This document shows positions 17,179 to 25,658 of a DNA stretch of 64,000 nucleotides, in pieces; within the stretch, counting starts at the first letter, position 1, and each line of letters opens with the position of its first letter. The stretch covers positions 1 to 64,000 of the forward strand of contig CAVVIQ010000007.1 in assembly GCA_963748385.1 (NCBI GenBank), given 5' to 3'. The notes under the pieces were generated by a model. The model was not told where the DNA came from and made no database searches. It was given only the letters and a program-made list of their open reading frames with translations. The stretch is from Rhodoblastus sp963748385. GTDB lineage: Bacteria > Pseudomonadota > Alphaproteobacteria > Rhizobiales > Beijerinckiaceae. Position numbers and translations under genes: made by a program.

Positions 17179-17952
17179 TCAGTCGTTGCGCTGACCGGTC
17201 AACTGCAGCAGCGACATGAAGATGTTGATGAAGTCGAGATAGAGCATGAGCGCGCCATTGACCGACTTCTTGGTGGCGATCTCGTAACCGTCCGAATCCA
17301 GGTACATCGACTTGATCGCCTGGGTGTCATAGGCGGTCAGGCCCGAGAAGATCAGAACGGTCAGGATCGACAGGGCCATCTGGAACGGCCCGCTGTGCAT
17401 GAACAAATTCACCACGCTGGCGATGATCAGGCCGAACAGGCCCATCATCAGAAACGAGCCCATCGCCGACAGGCTGCGCTTTGTGGTGTAGCCATAAAGG
17501 CTCAACGCGCCGAAGGTCGCCGCCGTGATGAAAAAGGCCCGCGCCACGGACGCGCCGGTATAGATCAGCAGGATCGACGAGATCGACACGCCCATCACCG
17601 CCGCATAGACGTAGAACAGATTGCGCGCCGAGGAGGCCGCCATGCTGTTGATCTTGAAGGAGAAAAACAGGACGAAGGCGAGCGGCGCGAACATCACCAC
17701 CCAGCGCAGGGGGCTCATGTAGAGCGCGGCGCCGAAATCGGTCAAATAGATATGGCCGATCTGATATTGCGTCGGCGCGCCGGAAACCGCGAGCATGTTG
17801 ACGGCGAGGGCGAACAGGCCGGTCAGCGCCAGGCCGATCGACATGTGGTTGTAGACGCCGAGCATGAAAGCCCGCAGACCTTGATCTACATCGGCGCCCG
17901 TCCGGGAATAGCCCCGGCTCCAGGGAGCGGCGTTGCGGTCAAAGTTGGACAT
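17179..17952 (-). CDS. Bax inhibitor-1 / YccA family membrane protein
   Basis: 257-aa inner-membrane protein with about seven transmembrane segments. It ends in the typical BI-1 pattern: FSGLTAYDTQAIKSMY, then ALMLYLDFINIFMSLLQL. Bacterial members (YbhL/YccA) interact with FtsH or act as pH-sensitive ion leaks; which applies here is unknown. ATG 17952 (MSNFDRNAAPW) is preceded by GAGGAACCC and is preferred to the in-frame start at 17994. Confidence 0.92.
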   Translation of the reverse strand: MSNFDRNAAPWSRGYSRTGADVDQGLRAFMLGVYNHMSIGLALTGLFALAVNMLAVSGAPTQYQIGHIYLTDFGAALYMSPLRWVVMFAPLAFVLFFSFKINSMAASSARNLFYVYAAVMGVSISSILLIYTGASVARAFFITAATFGALSLYGYTTKRSLSAMGSFLMMGLFGLIIASVVNLFMHSGPFQMALSILTVLIFSGLTAYDTQAIKSMYLDSDGYEIATKKSVNGALMLYLDFINIFMSLLQLTGQRND

Positions 17953-18184
17953 GGGTTCCTCATGACTGCCGCAGGGAAACGTCGCCCCGGACAATCCATG
18001 GGCGGCGCGGCGATCTGAATATGAAGGCGAAGGGCCGAAAAGACAAGGCGGGCGGCTTACGCGGGGCTAAGCGCCACATTACAAATTGGTCATTCTTCGC
18101 GATGGGGCCGCTTCGCGATGGAAGATTGACATTTGCCCGTCTTATGGCGGGATCGGGCCTGAAGATTCTTTCACGAGGGCCGCG

Positions 18185-18877
18185 ATGACGACCGCCTCTT
18201 TCGCTCCGGCAGGCCTGGCCGGTTTCGCCCTCAATGCGCGCCGCCTCCCTATTCGCCGATTTTTTTTCGCCGCGCTGGCGCTGATCTGCGCGCTCGGCGG
18301 ATCGGCGCGCGCGCGGCCGCTGCGTATTGTCGCTCTCGGCGACAGCCTGACCGCCGGCTACGGCCTTCCCGCCGACGCGGCCTTTCCGCTCCGGCTCCAG
18401 GCGGCGCTGAAAGCCAGGGATTTCGATGTCGAAATCGTGAACGCCGGCGTCTCGGGCGATGTTTCGGCGGGCCTGCTGGCGCGGCTCGACGGGACGCTCG
18501 GCGACGGCGCCGACGCGGCGATCGTCGAAATCGGCGCCAATGACATGCTGCGCGGCCTCGACCCGGAACAGACGGAGAAGAACATCGACGCCATATTGGC
18601 GCGGCTGCAGCGGCGCAGGATTCCCTTCCTGATCGCGGGCGTGCGCGCCGCGCCCGATTTCGACGGGCCATACGCCGCCCGGTTCGAATCCTTCTTCAAG
18701 GCGCTGTCGCGGAAATACAGAGCGCCGCTCTATCCCTTCTTTCTCGAAGGCGTCGCCGGCCATCCCGACCTGCAATTGCCCGACCGCCTGCATCCCAATA
18801 AAAAAGGCGTGGACGCGATCGTCGCCGGGATCCTACCCGTGGTCGTCGCCTGGCTCGACGAGCTGAAAAGAAACTGA
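18185..18877 (+). CDS. arylesterase, GDSL/SGNH hydrolase (TesA-like)
   Basis: Secreted or periplasmic esterase/lysophospholipase-type hydrolase, 230 aa. After a basic N-terminus with a hydrophobic signal segment (FFFAALALICALGGSARA) come the SGNH blocks: ALGDSLTAGYGL with the catalytic Ser, NAGVSGD, EIGANDMLRG and the C-terminal Asp-His pair in DRLHPNKKG. Start ATG 18185. It is followed after 11 bp by thpR, suggesting co-transcription. Confidence 0.9.
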   Translation: MTTASFAPAGLAGFALNARRLPIRRFFFAALALICALGGSARARPLRIVALGDSLTAGYGLPADAAFPLRLQAALKARDFDVEIVNAGVSGDVSAGLLARLDGTLGDGADAAIVEIGANDMLRGLDPEQTEKNIDAILARLQRRRIPFLIAGVRAAPDFDGPYAARFESFFKALSRKYRAPLYPFFLEGVAGHPDLQLPDRLHPNKKGVDAIVAGILPVVVAWLDELKRN

Positions 18878-18888
18878 TCGGACCGCCC

Positions 18889-19449
18889 GTGCCCAGATTG
18901 TTCTCCGCTGTCGAAATCCCGCCGGACATCGCGGCCCAGCTCGCCTTTTTCCGCGGCGGCCTGCAAGGCGCGCGCTGGATCGAGCCGACGGATTATCACG
19001 CCACCCTGCGCTTTTTCGGCGATGTCGACGCGCGCGTCGCGCAAGCCCTCGCCGCCGATCTCGCCGAGACCGAATCCTTCTCGGGCGGCGCGCCGCTGCG
19101 ACTGGCGCTTGACGAAATCGGCGCCTTCGGCGGCCGCTCGCCCCGCGCGCTTTATGCGCGGGTGAAATCGGAGCCGCTGCTCGTCCGGCTCCAGGGCGCC
19201 CACGAAACCATCGCCCGGCGCAACGGCCTCGCGCCCGAGACCCGCAAATTCGCGCCCCATGTCACCCTGGCGCGGCTTCGCGGCGTCTCTGCGAGCGCCG
19301 TCGGCGCTTGGCTGGCGCAACGCGCTTTTCCGCTCGCGCTGGCCTTCGAGGCGAAGCGCTTCGTGCTTTATTCGTCGCGCGCTTCGGTCGGCGGCGGGCC
19401 TTATCGGGTCGAAGCCGTCTATCCGTTTTGCGGCGACGGCGGGGATTGA
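18889..19449 (+). CDS. thpR: RNA 2',3'-cyclic phosphodiesterase
   Basis: Two-histidine phosphoesterase (LigT/ThpR) that opens 2',3'-cyclic phosphates on RNA ends. The two HxTx motifs are visible: YHATLRFFGD near residue 36 and APHVTLARLRG near residue 122. At 186 aa it has the usual length. The stop codon overlaps the next start by one base (TGATG), so the next gene is likely translated by coupling. Confidence 0.92.
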   Translation: MPRLFSAVEIPPDIAAQLAFFRGGLQGARWIEPTDYHATLRFFGDVDARVAQALAADLAETESFSGGAPLRLALDEIGAFGGRSPRALYARVKSEPLLVRLQGAHETIARRNGLAPETRKFAPHVTLARLRGVSASAVGAWLAQRAFPLALAFEAKRFVLYSSRASVGGGPYRVEAVYPFCGDGGD

Positions 19450-20390
19450 TGTTTTTCTCGCGGCGACGAGAGCGTTTCGAAATTCAAGGAATCCGATGTC
19501 GGCGACCGGATCGTTTCGCACCAGAATCCCTTTCCCCTGCTTCGCTGGCGACAGACCAGCCGCGCCGTCTGGTTCTGGTGACGCGTCAATCGCCCGATTG
19601 GGCCGCGCTTGCCGCCGACTATCGCGCGGGACGCGAGATCGACCGCGCGCGTTTCCGCCCGGACCCTGGCGTTCCGGGATTTCCCGAAGATCTCTTCGCG
19701 CTGATCGATCTGTGGAACGAGAGATTCGCGGTCGATTTCTTCACCTGTCGCGCCCGGCTCAAGCAGATCGCCGACACGATGCTGGCGCGCATCCCCCTTG
19801 CCCGTCGCATCGATTTCGAGGCCTTTCGCGACCGCGGCCCGGGCGAAGGCGACGCCCTTGTCTTTTTTCATGACGACGACGACTGGTTTTCTCCCGCGCT
19901 CTCGGCGCTGGCGCAAAAGCTTCCGCTCGACCGAATGGATGTCGTGGTTTTTCCGCTGGTGCGGCTTTGGGTCGAGACGGTGACCTTCGTTCATCCGGGA
20001 TTTCCGATCGGAAATGTCGTCGGCCGGCCCGCCCGTTTCGCCTTCCGCTATCATACGAATAATTATGGCGTGAACGCCCGCGCCTGCCGTGGCGACGCCA
20101 TCGACGGAATGAGGGAGCACATCGCCGCTTCATCCTTTGCCGAAACCCGGGATCTTCACGATCTTTACGTCAACGCGCCTTTGGGCTGCACGATCAAGAC
20201 GCCCTGTTCAGCCAGCATGATCGCGGAACTGAAAACGCCGGGCAACGAGGGTCGCCAACTCGTCGTCCGCTTCATCGCCGCGATGGAGGCTCTGAAAATC
20301 CCGCCGGAAGCCGAGTGGATCCGCGACGGGCTCGATCTGGCTCTCGATCTGTTCCGGGATGCGGCGGGACATGGCGAACCCGTCGGCTGA
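19449..20390 (+). CDS. unassigned protein, possibly glycosyltransferase-like
   Basis: 313 aa starting at ATG 19449, which overlaps the thpR stop. The centre contains ALVFFHDDDDWFSPAL, an acidic run like the DxD metal motif of GT-A glycosyltransferases, preceded by a Rossmann-like start (RRLVLVTRQSPDWAAL). This resembles the putative rhamnosyltransferase family, but the match is by eye only and the ligand could differ. A C-terminal helix-rich part follows. No signal peptide or membrane segment is visible. It is the last gene of the arylesterase-thpR run and is convergent with hpt. Confidence 0.65.
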   Translation: MFFSRRRERFEIQGIRCRRPDRFAPESLSPASLATDQPRRLVLVTRQSPDWAALAADYRAGREIDRARFRPDPGVPGFPEDLFALIDLWNERFAVDFFTCRARLKQIADTMLARIPLARRIDFEAFRDRGPGEGDALVFFHDDDDWFSPALSALAQKLPLDRMDVVVFPLVRLWVETVTFVHPGFPIGNVVGRPARFAFRYHTNNYGVNARACRGDAIDGMREHIAASSFAETRDLHDLYVNAPLGCTIKTPCSASMIAELKTPGNEGRQLVVRFIAAMEALKIPPEAEWIRDGLDLALDLFRDAAGHGEPVG

Positions 20391-20396
20391 CGACGT

Positions 20397-20930
20397 TCAG
20401 GAATTCTCGATCACGCCGACAAAGGGCAATTGCCGGTAAAAACCGGCGTGGTCCATGCCATAGCCGACGACGAAACGGTCCGGGCAGGAAAAGCCGACGA
20501 AATCGGCGTGAACCTCGATTTCTCGTCTGTGCGGTTTTTCCAGCAGCGCCGCGATCATGACCCGCCGCGCGCCGCGCTCGACCAGCAGTTTTTGGGCGAC
20601 GGCGAGGGTTCGGCCCGATTCCAGAATATCGTCGATCAGCAGCGCGTCGCGCCCCGCGACCCGTGCGCCGAGGCTGCGCGTCATCTCGACCCGGCCCGAG
20701 GATTTCTTTCCCGCGCCATAGCTCGCAAGCTGCAGAAAATCGACTTCCGGCGCGAGGCCGGCGCGATGCAGGGCGCGCAGCAGATCGGCGGCGAAGACGA
20801 AGGCGCCGGTCATGATCGGGATCGCGATCAGGTCGCGCGGGTCCGCCGCCGCGATTTCGCGCGCCATGGCTTCGACGCGGGCTGCAAGCGACGCTTCGTC
20901 GAACAGAACGCTCGCCGGCTCGACGCTCAC
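20397..20930 (-). CDS. hpt: hypoxanthine phosphoribosyltransferase
   Basis: Purine salvage enzyme converting hypoxanthine (and often guanine) plus PRPP to the nucleotide. The 177-aa protein has the type I PRT signature LLIDDILESGRTL for PRPP binding, an upstream SYGAGKKSSG flexible-loop region and DFVGFSCPDRFVVGYGMD near the C-terminus. The start overlaps the stop of the upstream DUF3426-like gene by four bases. Confidence 0.94.
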   Translation of the reverse strand: MSVEPASVLFDEASLAARVEAMAREIAAADPRDLIAIPIMTGAFVFAADLLRALHRAGLAPEVDFLQLASYGAGKKSSGRVEMTRSLGARVAGRDALLIDDILESGRTLAVAQKLLVERGARRVMIAALLEKPHRREIEVHADFVGFSCPDRFVVGYGMDHAGFYRQLPFVGVIENS

Positions 20931-21520
20931 CAGGAGGCGGCCGGGAACTCCGGCCCTCCGGCGAGGCGCACCCGCACCTGCTGGCCTTCTTTCGGCGGCG
21001 CGGCGAGCCGGGCGCGGAACTCGGCGGCTTCGCCCGCCGCCAGGCGCGACTTGGGCGGCGCGGCGATCCAGTGGTAGATTTCCCGGCCTCCCGCGTCAAG
21101 CACCGAGAGCCTCATGCGCGGCGCGGCGCGCGACGAAGAGGCGCGATTGCGAATCTCGCCCTCGACGATGAGAACCTGGCGGCCGTCTTCATAGTCGAGC
21201 CGCGAGGCCACGTGGTCCAGGCCCATGCGGTTCCGGTTCACGTCGAGGCCAAGCGCGGCATAGAGCGGCGCCGTCGGGGGCGCGACACGAACGATCTGCG
21301 CGCGGGCGCCGATGAACAGCGCCCAGGCGCCGAAGCCGGCGAGGAAAAAGGCCAAAAGCCGCGGCGCGCGCTTTTGCCGCGATCCGGCGGCGGGCCCCGG
21401 CGGCGTGAAGGCGAAAGCGCGATCTTCTGTTGACGAAAAGGAGCTGGCGGAAGGCGTGGAGGCGGAAGGCATGGAGACGCCTGGGCTGGGGACGGAGATG
21501 CGCGGCTTGTCGCAATTCAA
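20927..21520 (-). CDS. DUF3426-like membrane-anchored protein beside ftsE
   Basis: 197 aa: a Ser/Pro-rich N-terminus, one transmembrane segment (LLAFFLAGFGAWALFIGA, about residues 54-71) and a beta-rich extracytoplasmic domain containing VEGEIRNRASS and RLSVLDAGGREI, which resembles DUF3426. Many relatives carry an N-terminal MJ0042-type zinc ribbon; here only one Cys is present (MNCDKPR), so the ribbon is missing or the start lies elsewhere. It overlaps hpt by four bases and is divergent from ftsE. Confidence 0.7.
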   Translation of the reverse strand: MNCDKPRISVPSPGVSMPSASTPSASSFSSTEDRAFAFTPPGPAAGSRQKRAPRLLAFFLAGFGAWALFIGARAQIVRVAPPTAPLYAALGLDVNRNRMGLDHVASRLDYEDGRQVLIVEGEIRNRASSSRAAPRMRLSVLDAGGREIYHWIAAPPKSRLAAGEAAEFRARLAAPPKEGQQVRVRLAGGPEFPAASW

Positions 21521-21623
21521 AATCGTGCCGTTATGGTTAAAGCTGGGTTAAAAGAAAGCGATTCGCGCAACCCGGCCCGCCAGCCGCGCTTGACCCGAGG
21601 CGGAGCCAGAGAGGGAGCGTCTT

Positions 21624-22286
21624 TTGGTCCGGTTCGAAAATGTCGGCCTGCGATATGGCATGGGCGCCGAAATTCTGCGCGACATCAGTTTCGACATCCA
21701 GCCGCGCTCCTTCCAGTTCCTCACCGGCCCCTCGGGCGCCGGCAAGACAACCTTGCTGCGTCTGATCCTGCTCGCCATGCCGCCGACGCGCGGCCTCATC
21801 ACTTTGTTCGGCAAGGATTCGCAAGCGCTCGACAAGGCGGAAATCACCGCCCTGCGCCGCAATGTCGGGGTGGTTTTCCAGGATTTCCGGCTGCTCGACC
21901 ACCTGACCACCTACCAGAACGTCGCGCTTCCCTTGCGCGTGCAGGAGCGCGAGGAGGCGAGCTATCGCGCCGAAGTCATGGAGCTGCTGAGCTGGGTCGG
22001 CCTCGGCGACCGGATGCATGTCTTTCCGCCGGTGCTTTCCGGCGGCGAAAAGCAGCGCGCGGCGATCGCCCGCGCCCTGATCATGCGGCCGCGACTGCTG
22101 TTGGCCGACGAGCCGACCGGCAATGTCGACCCATCGCTGGCGCGCCGTCTGATGCGGCTCTTTCTGGAGCTGCACAAATCGGGCACGTCGGTGGTCATCG
22201 CCACCCACGACCTCGCGCTCATGGACCAGTTCGACGGCGCGCGGCGGCTGGTGCTCGGCGACGGCCGTCTGCATATCTACGAATGA
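21624..22286 (+). CDS. ftsE: cell division ATP-binding protein FtsE
   Basis: ATPase of the FtsEX complex that activates periplasmic peptidoglycan hydrolases at the septum. 220 aa with Walker A GPSGAGKTTLL, signature LSGGEKQR, Walker B LLLADEPTGN and switch His in IATHD. The start is a TTG at 21624 with GAGGGAG upstream; no ATG is available before the first conserved strand. ftsX follows after 7 bp. Confidence 0.96.
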   Translation: MVRFENVGLRYGMGAEILRDISFDIQPRSFQFLTGPSGAGKTTLLRLILLAMPPTRGLITLFGKDSQALDKAEITALRRNVGVVFQDFRLLDHLTTYQNVALPLRVQEREEASYRAEVMELLSWVGLGDRMHVFPPVLSGGEKQRAAIARALIMRPRLLLADEPTGNVDPSLARRLMRLFLELHKSGTSVVIATHDLALMDQFDGARRLVLGDGRLHIYE

Positions 22287-22293
22287 GGGCCGG

Positions 22294-23268
22294 ATGACAT
22301 TCGCCGCCGAATCAGGCCAGACGCGCCCGCCGATCGAAACGCTCGATCTCAGCCACGCCTGGAGCCAGACCCCTCTCGTGCCCGCCGAAACGGTGGCGGG
22401 AAAAGCGCTGGCGATCGTCATCGCCATCATGACATTCCTCGCCGCCCTGACCGCCGGTTTCGCCATCGTGCTCGCCGGCGCCTCGCACGAATGGCGCGGC
22501 GAAGTCGGGCTGGAAATGACGATCCAGATCCTGCCGCGCGCCAGCCGCGACATCGAAGCCGACGTCGCCAAGGCGGCGCAGATCGCCGCCGCCTTCCCCG
22601 GCGTCGCCGAGGCGCGCGCCTTCACCAGAAAAGAATCGGAAGATCTGCTGGCGCCCTGGCTCGGCGCCGGGCTCGATCTCGGCCAGTTGCCGGTCCCGCG
22701 CCTGATCGTGGTGCGGCGCGACCCGAAAAAGCCGCTCGACGCCGCCGGATTGCGCGCCGCGCTCGACGCGGCCCTGCCCGATGCGGTTCTCGACGATCAC
22801 GGCGCCTGGATGCAGCGGCTCGGGACGATGGCGCAGGTCGTGGTCGGCGCGGCCGCCGCGATTTTCCTGCTGGTGTTCGTCGCCATGGCGCTCGCCGTCG
22901 GCTTCGCCACCCGCGGGGCGATGGCGGGCAATCGCGAGATCATCGAGGCCCTGCATTTCGTCGGCGCCGCCGATGGCTTCATCGCCCGACAGTTCCAGTT
23001 CCATTTCCTGCGGCTCGGACTGCGCGGCGGGGCGGCCGGCGGCGGGGCGGCGGTCGCGCTTTTCCTGCTGCTCGGTTTGCTGTCGCGCCAGTGGACGGCG
23101 AGCGCCGGCGGCGAACAGGCGGAAGCCTTGTTCGGCTCCTTCTCTCTGGGTTGGACGGGCCTTGCCGCCATCGTGGCGATCTCGCTGGCGGCGGCGCTGA
23201 TCGCCGGCTTGATGTCGCGCGCCATCGTTTTTCGCGCCTTGCGCGGTTTCTTCCTGGTTTCTAACTGA
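22294..23268 (+). CDS. ftsX: cell division protein FtsX
   Basis: Inner-membrane partner of FtsE, 324 aa. A cytoplasmic N-terminus is followed by a first membrane segment (about residues 45-68), a large periplasmic loop with the ECD pattern (IQILPRASRDIEADVAKA and TRKESEDLLAPWLG), then three further membrane helices (about 178-205, 240-262 and 285-310). The M23 peptidase at the window start is a possible but unproven partner type, since FtsEX usually controls M23 amidase activators. Confidence 0.94.
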   Translation: MTFAAESGQTRPPIETLDLSHAWSQTPLVPAETVAGKALAIVIAIMTFLAALTAGFAIVLAGASHEWRGEVGLEMTIQILPRASRDIEADVAKAAQIAAAFPGVAEARAFTRKESEDLLAPWLGAGLDLGQLPVPRLIVVRRDPKKPLDAAGLRAALDAALPDAVLDDHGAWMQRLGTMAQVVVGAAAAIFLLVFVAMALAVGFATRGAMAGNREIIEALHFVGAADGFIARQFQFHFLRLGLRGGAAGGGAAVALFLLLGLLSRQWTASAGGEQAEALFGSFSLGWTGLAAIVAISLAAALIAGLMSRAIVFRALRGFFLVSN

Positions 23269-23319
23269 GGAAGCGCGGGAGGGCTTTTCTTTTTCCTGCG
23301 CCTCTGGCACAGGGGCGCG

Positions 23320-24096
23320 ATGATTTTTTTGCGCTCCCTGCTGTTCAACATCGCCTTCTATCTTTGCACGGCGGTTTTCGCGATCGGCGGCCTGCCGACC
23401 ATGATCTTCGGCCGCAAGGCGATTCTGGAGCTGGCGCGCGCCTGGGCCCGCGCCAGCCTGCGGCTGCTCGACGCGATCTGCGGCGTGAAGGTTGAATTTC
23501 GCGGCGTCGAAAATATCGAGCGGCAAGGTTGCATCATCGCCTCCAAGCACCAGTCGGCGCTGGAGACGCTCGCGCTCGTCACCCAGGTCAAGGATTTCAC
23601 CTATATCCTCAAGCACGAGCTGATCTTTATCCCGCTGTTCGGGCAATATCTCCTGCGCAGCGACCAGATCGCCATCAACCGCGCCAACCGTTCGGCCGCG
23701 ATGAGCCGTCTCATCACGCTCGCGGGCAAGGCGATCGCCGAGGGACGCGCGATTTTCATCTTTCCCGAAGGCACGCGCCGCCCGGCGGGCGCGACGCCGC
23801 GCTACAAGAGCGGCGTCAACCATCTTTACGCCGCCGCCCATGCGCCCTGCGTTCCGGTGGCGCTCAACTCCGGCCTGTTCTGGCCGCGCCGCTCGCTGCG
23901 GCGCCATCCCGGAACCGCGGTGATCGAGTTCCTGCCCGCGATCCCGGCGGACCTGCCGATGGCGGAATTCGCGGAAATCCTTCAGGAGCGTGTGGAGACC
24001 GCCTCGAATCGCCTGATCGAAGAAGCCCTGGCCGCCGATCCGGGCGTTGCGGCCAATCTCGCCAAAAACGAACAGGCCGCGCCGGCGACACCTTGA
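23320..24096 (+). CDS. plsC: 1-acyl-sn-glycerol-3-phosphate acyltransferase
   Basis: Makes phosphatidate from lysophosphatidate at the inner membrane. 258 aa with an N-terminal hydrophobic segment (LLFNIAFYLCTAVFAIGG). The acyltransferase box is present as KHQSALETL, where Glu replaces the more common Asp of HX4D as in many PlsC, and FPEGTRRPAG is the glycerol-phosphate binding motif. It follows ftsX by 51 bp. Confidence 0.93.
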   Translation: MIFLRSLLFNIAFYLCTAVFAIGGLPTMIFGRKAILELARAWARASLRLLDAICGVKVEFRGVENIERQGCIIASKHQSALETLALVTQVKDFTYILKHELIFIPLFGQYLLRSDQIAINRANRSAAMSRLITLAGKAIAEGRAIFIFPEGTRRPAGATPRYKSGVNHLYAAAHAPCVPVALNSGLFWPRRSLRRHPGTAVIEFLPAIPADLPMAEFAEILQERVETASNRLIEEALAADPGVAANLAKNEQAAPATP

Positions 24097-24128
24097 CATT
24101 GAGCCCGTTTTGTTCTTACTTTGTTTAC
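24093..24128 (+). promoter_or_regulatory. possible promoter with LexA-like box
   Basis: TTGACA at 24093-24098 is a consensus -35. About 17-18 bases later lies a weak -10, overlapped by GTTCTTACTTTGTTT (24112-24126), one mismatch from the alphaproteobacterial LexA pattern GTTC-N7-GTTC. Placement over the -10 would fit repression. Downstream is the 111-aa unknown gene. Evidence is pattern matching only. Confidence 0.35.
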
Positions 24129-24207
24129 ATGATGTTTCGCCATTGAGGTCAAATCATGGGCCGCTTTTCCTTGCCGCTCGTCGCCGATACGCCACGATAA
24201 CCGCCCC

Positions 24208-24543
24208 TTGGCCAGCCTGTCGCGCACCGGACTGGAAAAATTGTTCCGTAGCTGGCTCGGCGCCTCGGGGCGACGCTATATCTGCTCGGTCTATCCCATC
24301 GGCGCTCCGCCGGTTTTCGACAGGAGCCGCGCCGTGGTCGCCGCCGTGCGGCGCGACGCCGCTCGAAGCCAGATCGCCTTTGTCTTCGCGCCGAACCCGG
24401 ACGATGACGATTTCACCTTCTGGACGGCGCGGGCGCGCGCCAGGGGCGCCTGCGAATGGCATGTCCATCTGCTTGCCGAGACGCCGGAAGGCCGCGCCGC
24501 CGTGTTACGCGATCTCGAGCCCGCGCCGTGGCTCGCCTCGTGA
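24208..24543 (+). CDS. hypothetical protein, 111 aa
   Basis: Compact soluble protein without a recognised domain. Features are a Trp-rich core (FRSWLGASGRRYICSVYPIG) and an acidic DDDDFTFW stretch. The start is a TTG at 24208; there is no good ribosome site, and the frame is open a little further upstream, so the true N-terminus is uncertain. A 14-codon ORF (24156-24200, MGRFSLPLVADTPR) with GAGG seven bases upstream precedes it in another frame and could be a leader or chance. The candidate LexA-like box lies upstream. Confidence 0.6.
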   Translation: MASLSRTGLEKLFRSWLGASGRRYICSVYPIGAPPVFDRSRAVVAAVRRDAARSQIAFVFAPNPDDDDFTFWTARARARGACEWHVHLLAETPEGRAAVLRDLEPAPWLAS

Positions 24544-24638
24544 CTTTTTTCGTGCGTCGTCTCGTCTAGCGTCACTTTTGCTTTAGGATGTCGGCCGATT
24601 CGCCGGCCTTCTGACGGCGTGAAGTCGGGAACATCCGC

Positions 24639-25652
24639 ATGGCCCTCACGCGCCGCACCATCGTCATCGCTGCGATCGTCCTGCTTTTCCTGGGCGTCGG
24701 CGAGTTCTGGTTCTACGCCGCCAACCGGCTCGGCTTTTACGTGAACCAACCTCTGCTGGGCGGGAAGCCGCTCGCCGATCTCTGCGAAAGCAGCGACACC
24801 ACCGGCTTCCCTTTCCGCCTCAAGCTGGGTTGCGGCAATCTGACCGCGCCCCTGCGCATCGGCGATGGCCTGTTTTACGCGGGCGTCGAGCAGGCGCAGG
24901 GCGTCGCCAGCCTGTTTTCGCCCAACCACGTCGTCCTGACCCTTTCGAGCCCGATCGTCATCAGGAAGGCGGACGGGACCCCCTTCGCCAAGATCCGGCA
25001 CGACGGCATGACTCTCGACGCCGTGTGGGGCCTTTCCGGCCTGCAGGAAATCCGCCTCGACGCGGCCGCCTTCGATTGGCGTCCCGAATCGCCCGAAGCA
25101 GGCGTCGCGGTGAACATTCAGAAGCTGACGGCTTCCGCCGGCCCCCAGGGCGACCCGAACGCCCCATCGTCCCTGCATTATGAGCTGTCCGGCGACGGGA
25201 TCTCCGCCCCGGCCCTGCAAGCCCTGCTGAAAACCACGGGGGCAGCCCGTTTCGCCGTTTCCGGAGCCATCGCGCCGGCGCCGCGCCTCGGCGAGGATTG
25301 GCGCGCCGCATTGGAGAACTGGCGCCAAAAGCCCGGCGCCATCGCGATTCGACAGATGGAATTGCAGGCCGGCGACCTGTCATTGCGTCTCGACGGCGTG
25401 CTGACGATCGACGACGGCCATCGTCTTTCGGGGCGCCTGAATCTCGCCGCGCAAGGCGCCGGCGCGCTTCTGGCTCGCGTCGGCGTCCCGGACTCCGACG
25501 CCCGGACGCAAAATGTCCTCGGCGCCCTGCTTGGTCAGGGCCCGGGCGCCAAGGGCGGGGCGAATGCGCTTCATCTGCCCCTGACGCTCGCCAATGGCCA
25601 GGTTTTCGTCGGCCCCTTCCGCCTGCCGCAAAAGCTTCAGCCGCTTTACTGA
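24639..25652 (+). CDS. DUF2125 domain protein
   Basis: 337-aa envelope protein of a family common in Rhizobiales. The N-terminus is a hydrophobic anchor (IVIAAIVLLFLGVGEFWFYA) followed by an extracytoplasmic beta-rich domain with the family pattern CESSDTTGFPFRLKLGC, whose two Cys may form a disulfide. No enzymatic motif. It is convergent with the chorismate mutase gene 7 bp away. Confidence 0.85.
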   Translation: MALTRRTIVIAAIVLLFLGVGEFWFYAANRLGFYVNQPLLGGKPLADLCESSDTTGFPFRLKLGCGNLTAPLRIGDGLFYAGVEQAQGVASLFSPNHVVLTLSSPIVIRKADGTPFAKIRHDGMTLDAVWGLSGLQEIRLDAAAFDWRPESPEAGVAVNIQKLTASAGPQGDPNAPSSLHYELSGDGISAPALQALLKTTGAARFAVSGAIAPAPRLGEDWRAALENWRQKPGAIAIRQMELQAGDLSLRLDGVLTIDDGHRLSGRLNLAAQGAGALLARVGVPDSDARTQNVLGALLGQGPGAKGGANALHLPLTLANGQVFVGPFRLPQKLQPLY

Positions 25653-25658
25653 GCCTTT

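Noticed and set aside
24156..24200. 14-codon leader peptide before the 111-aa gene
   Set aside because: Has a ribosome site but is too short to support alone; no attenuator hairpins or codon bias seen. Kept only as a note in the gene entry.
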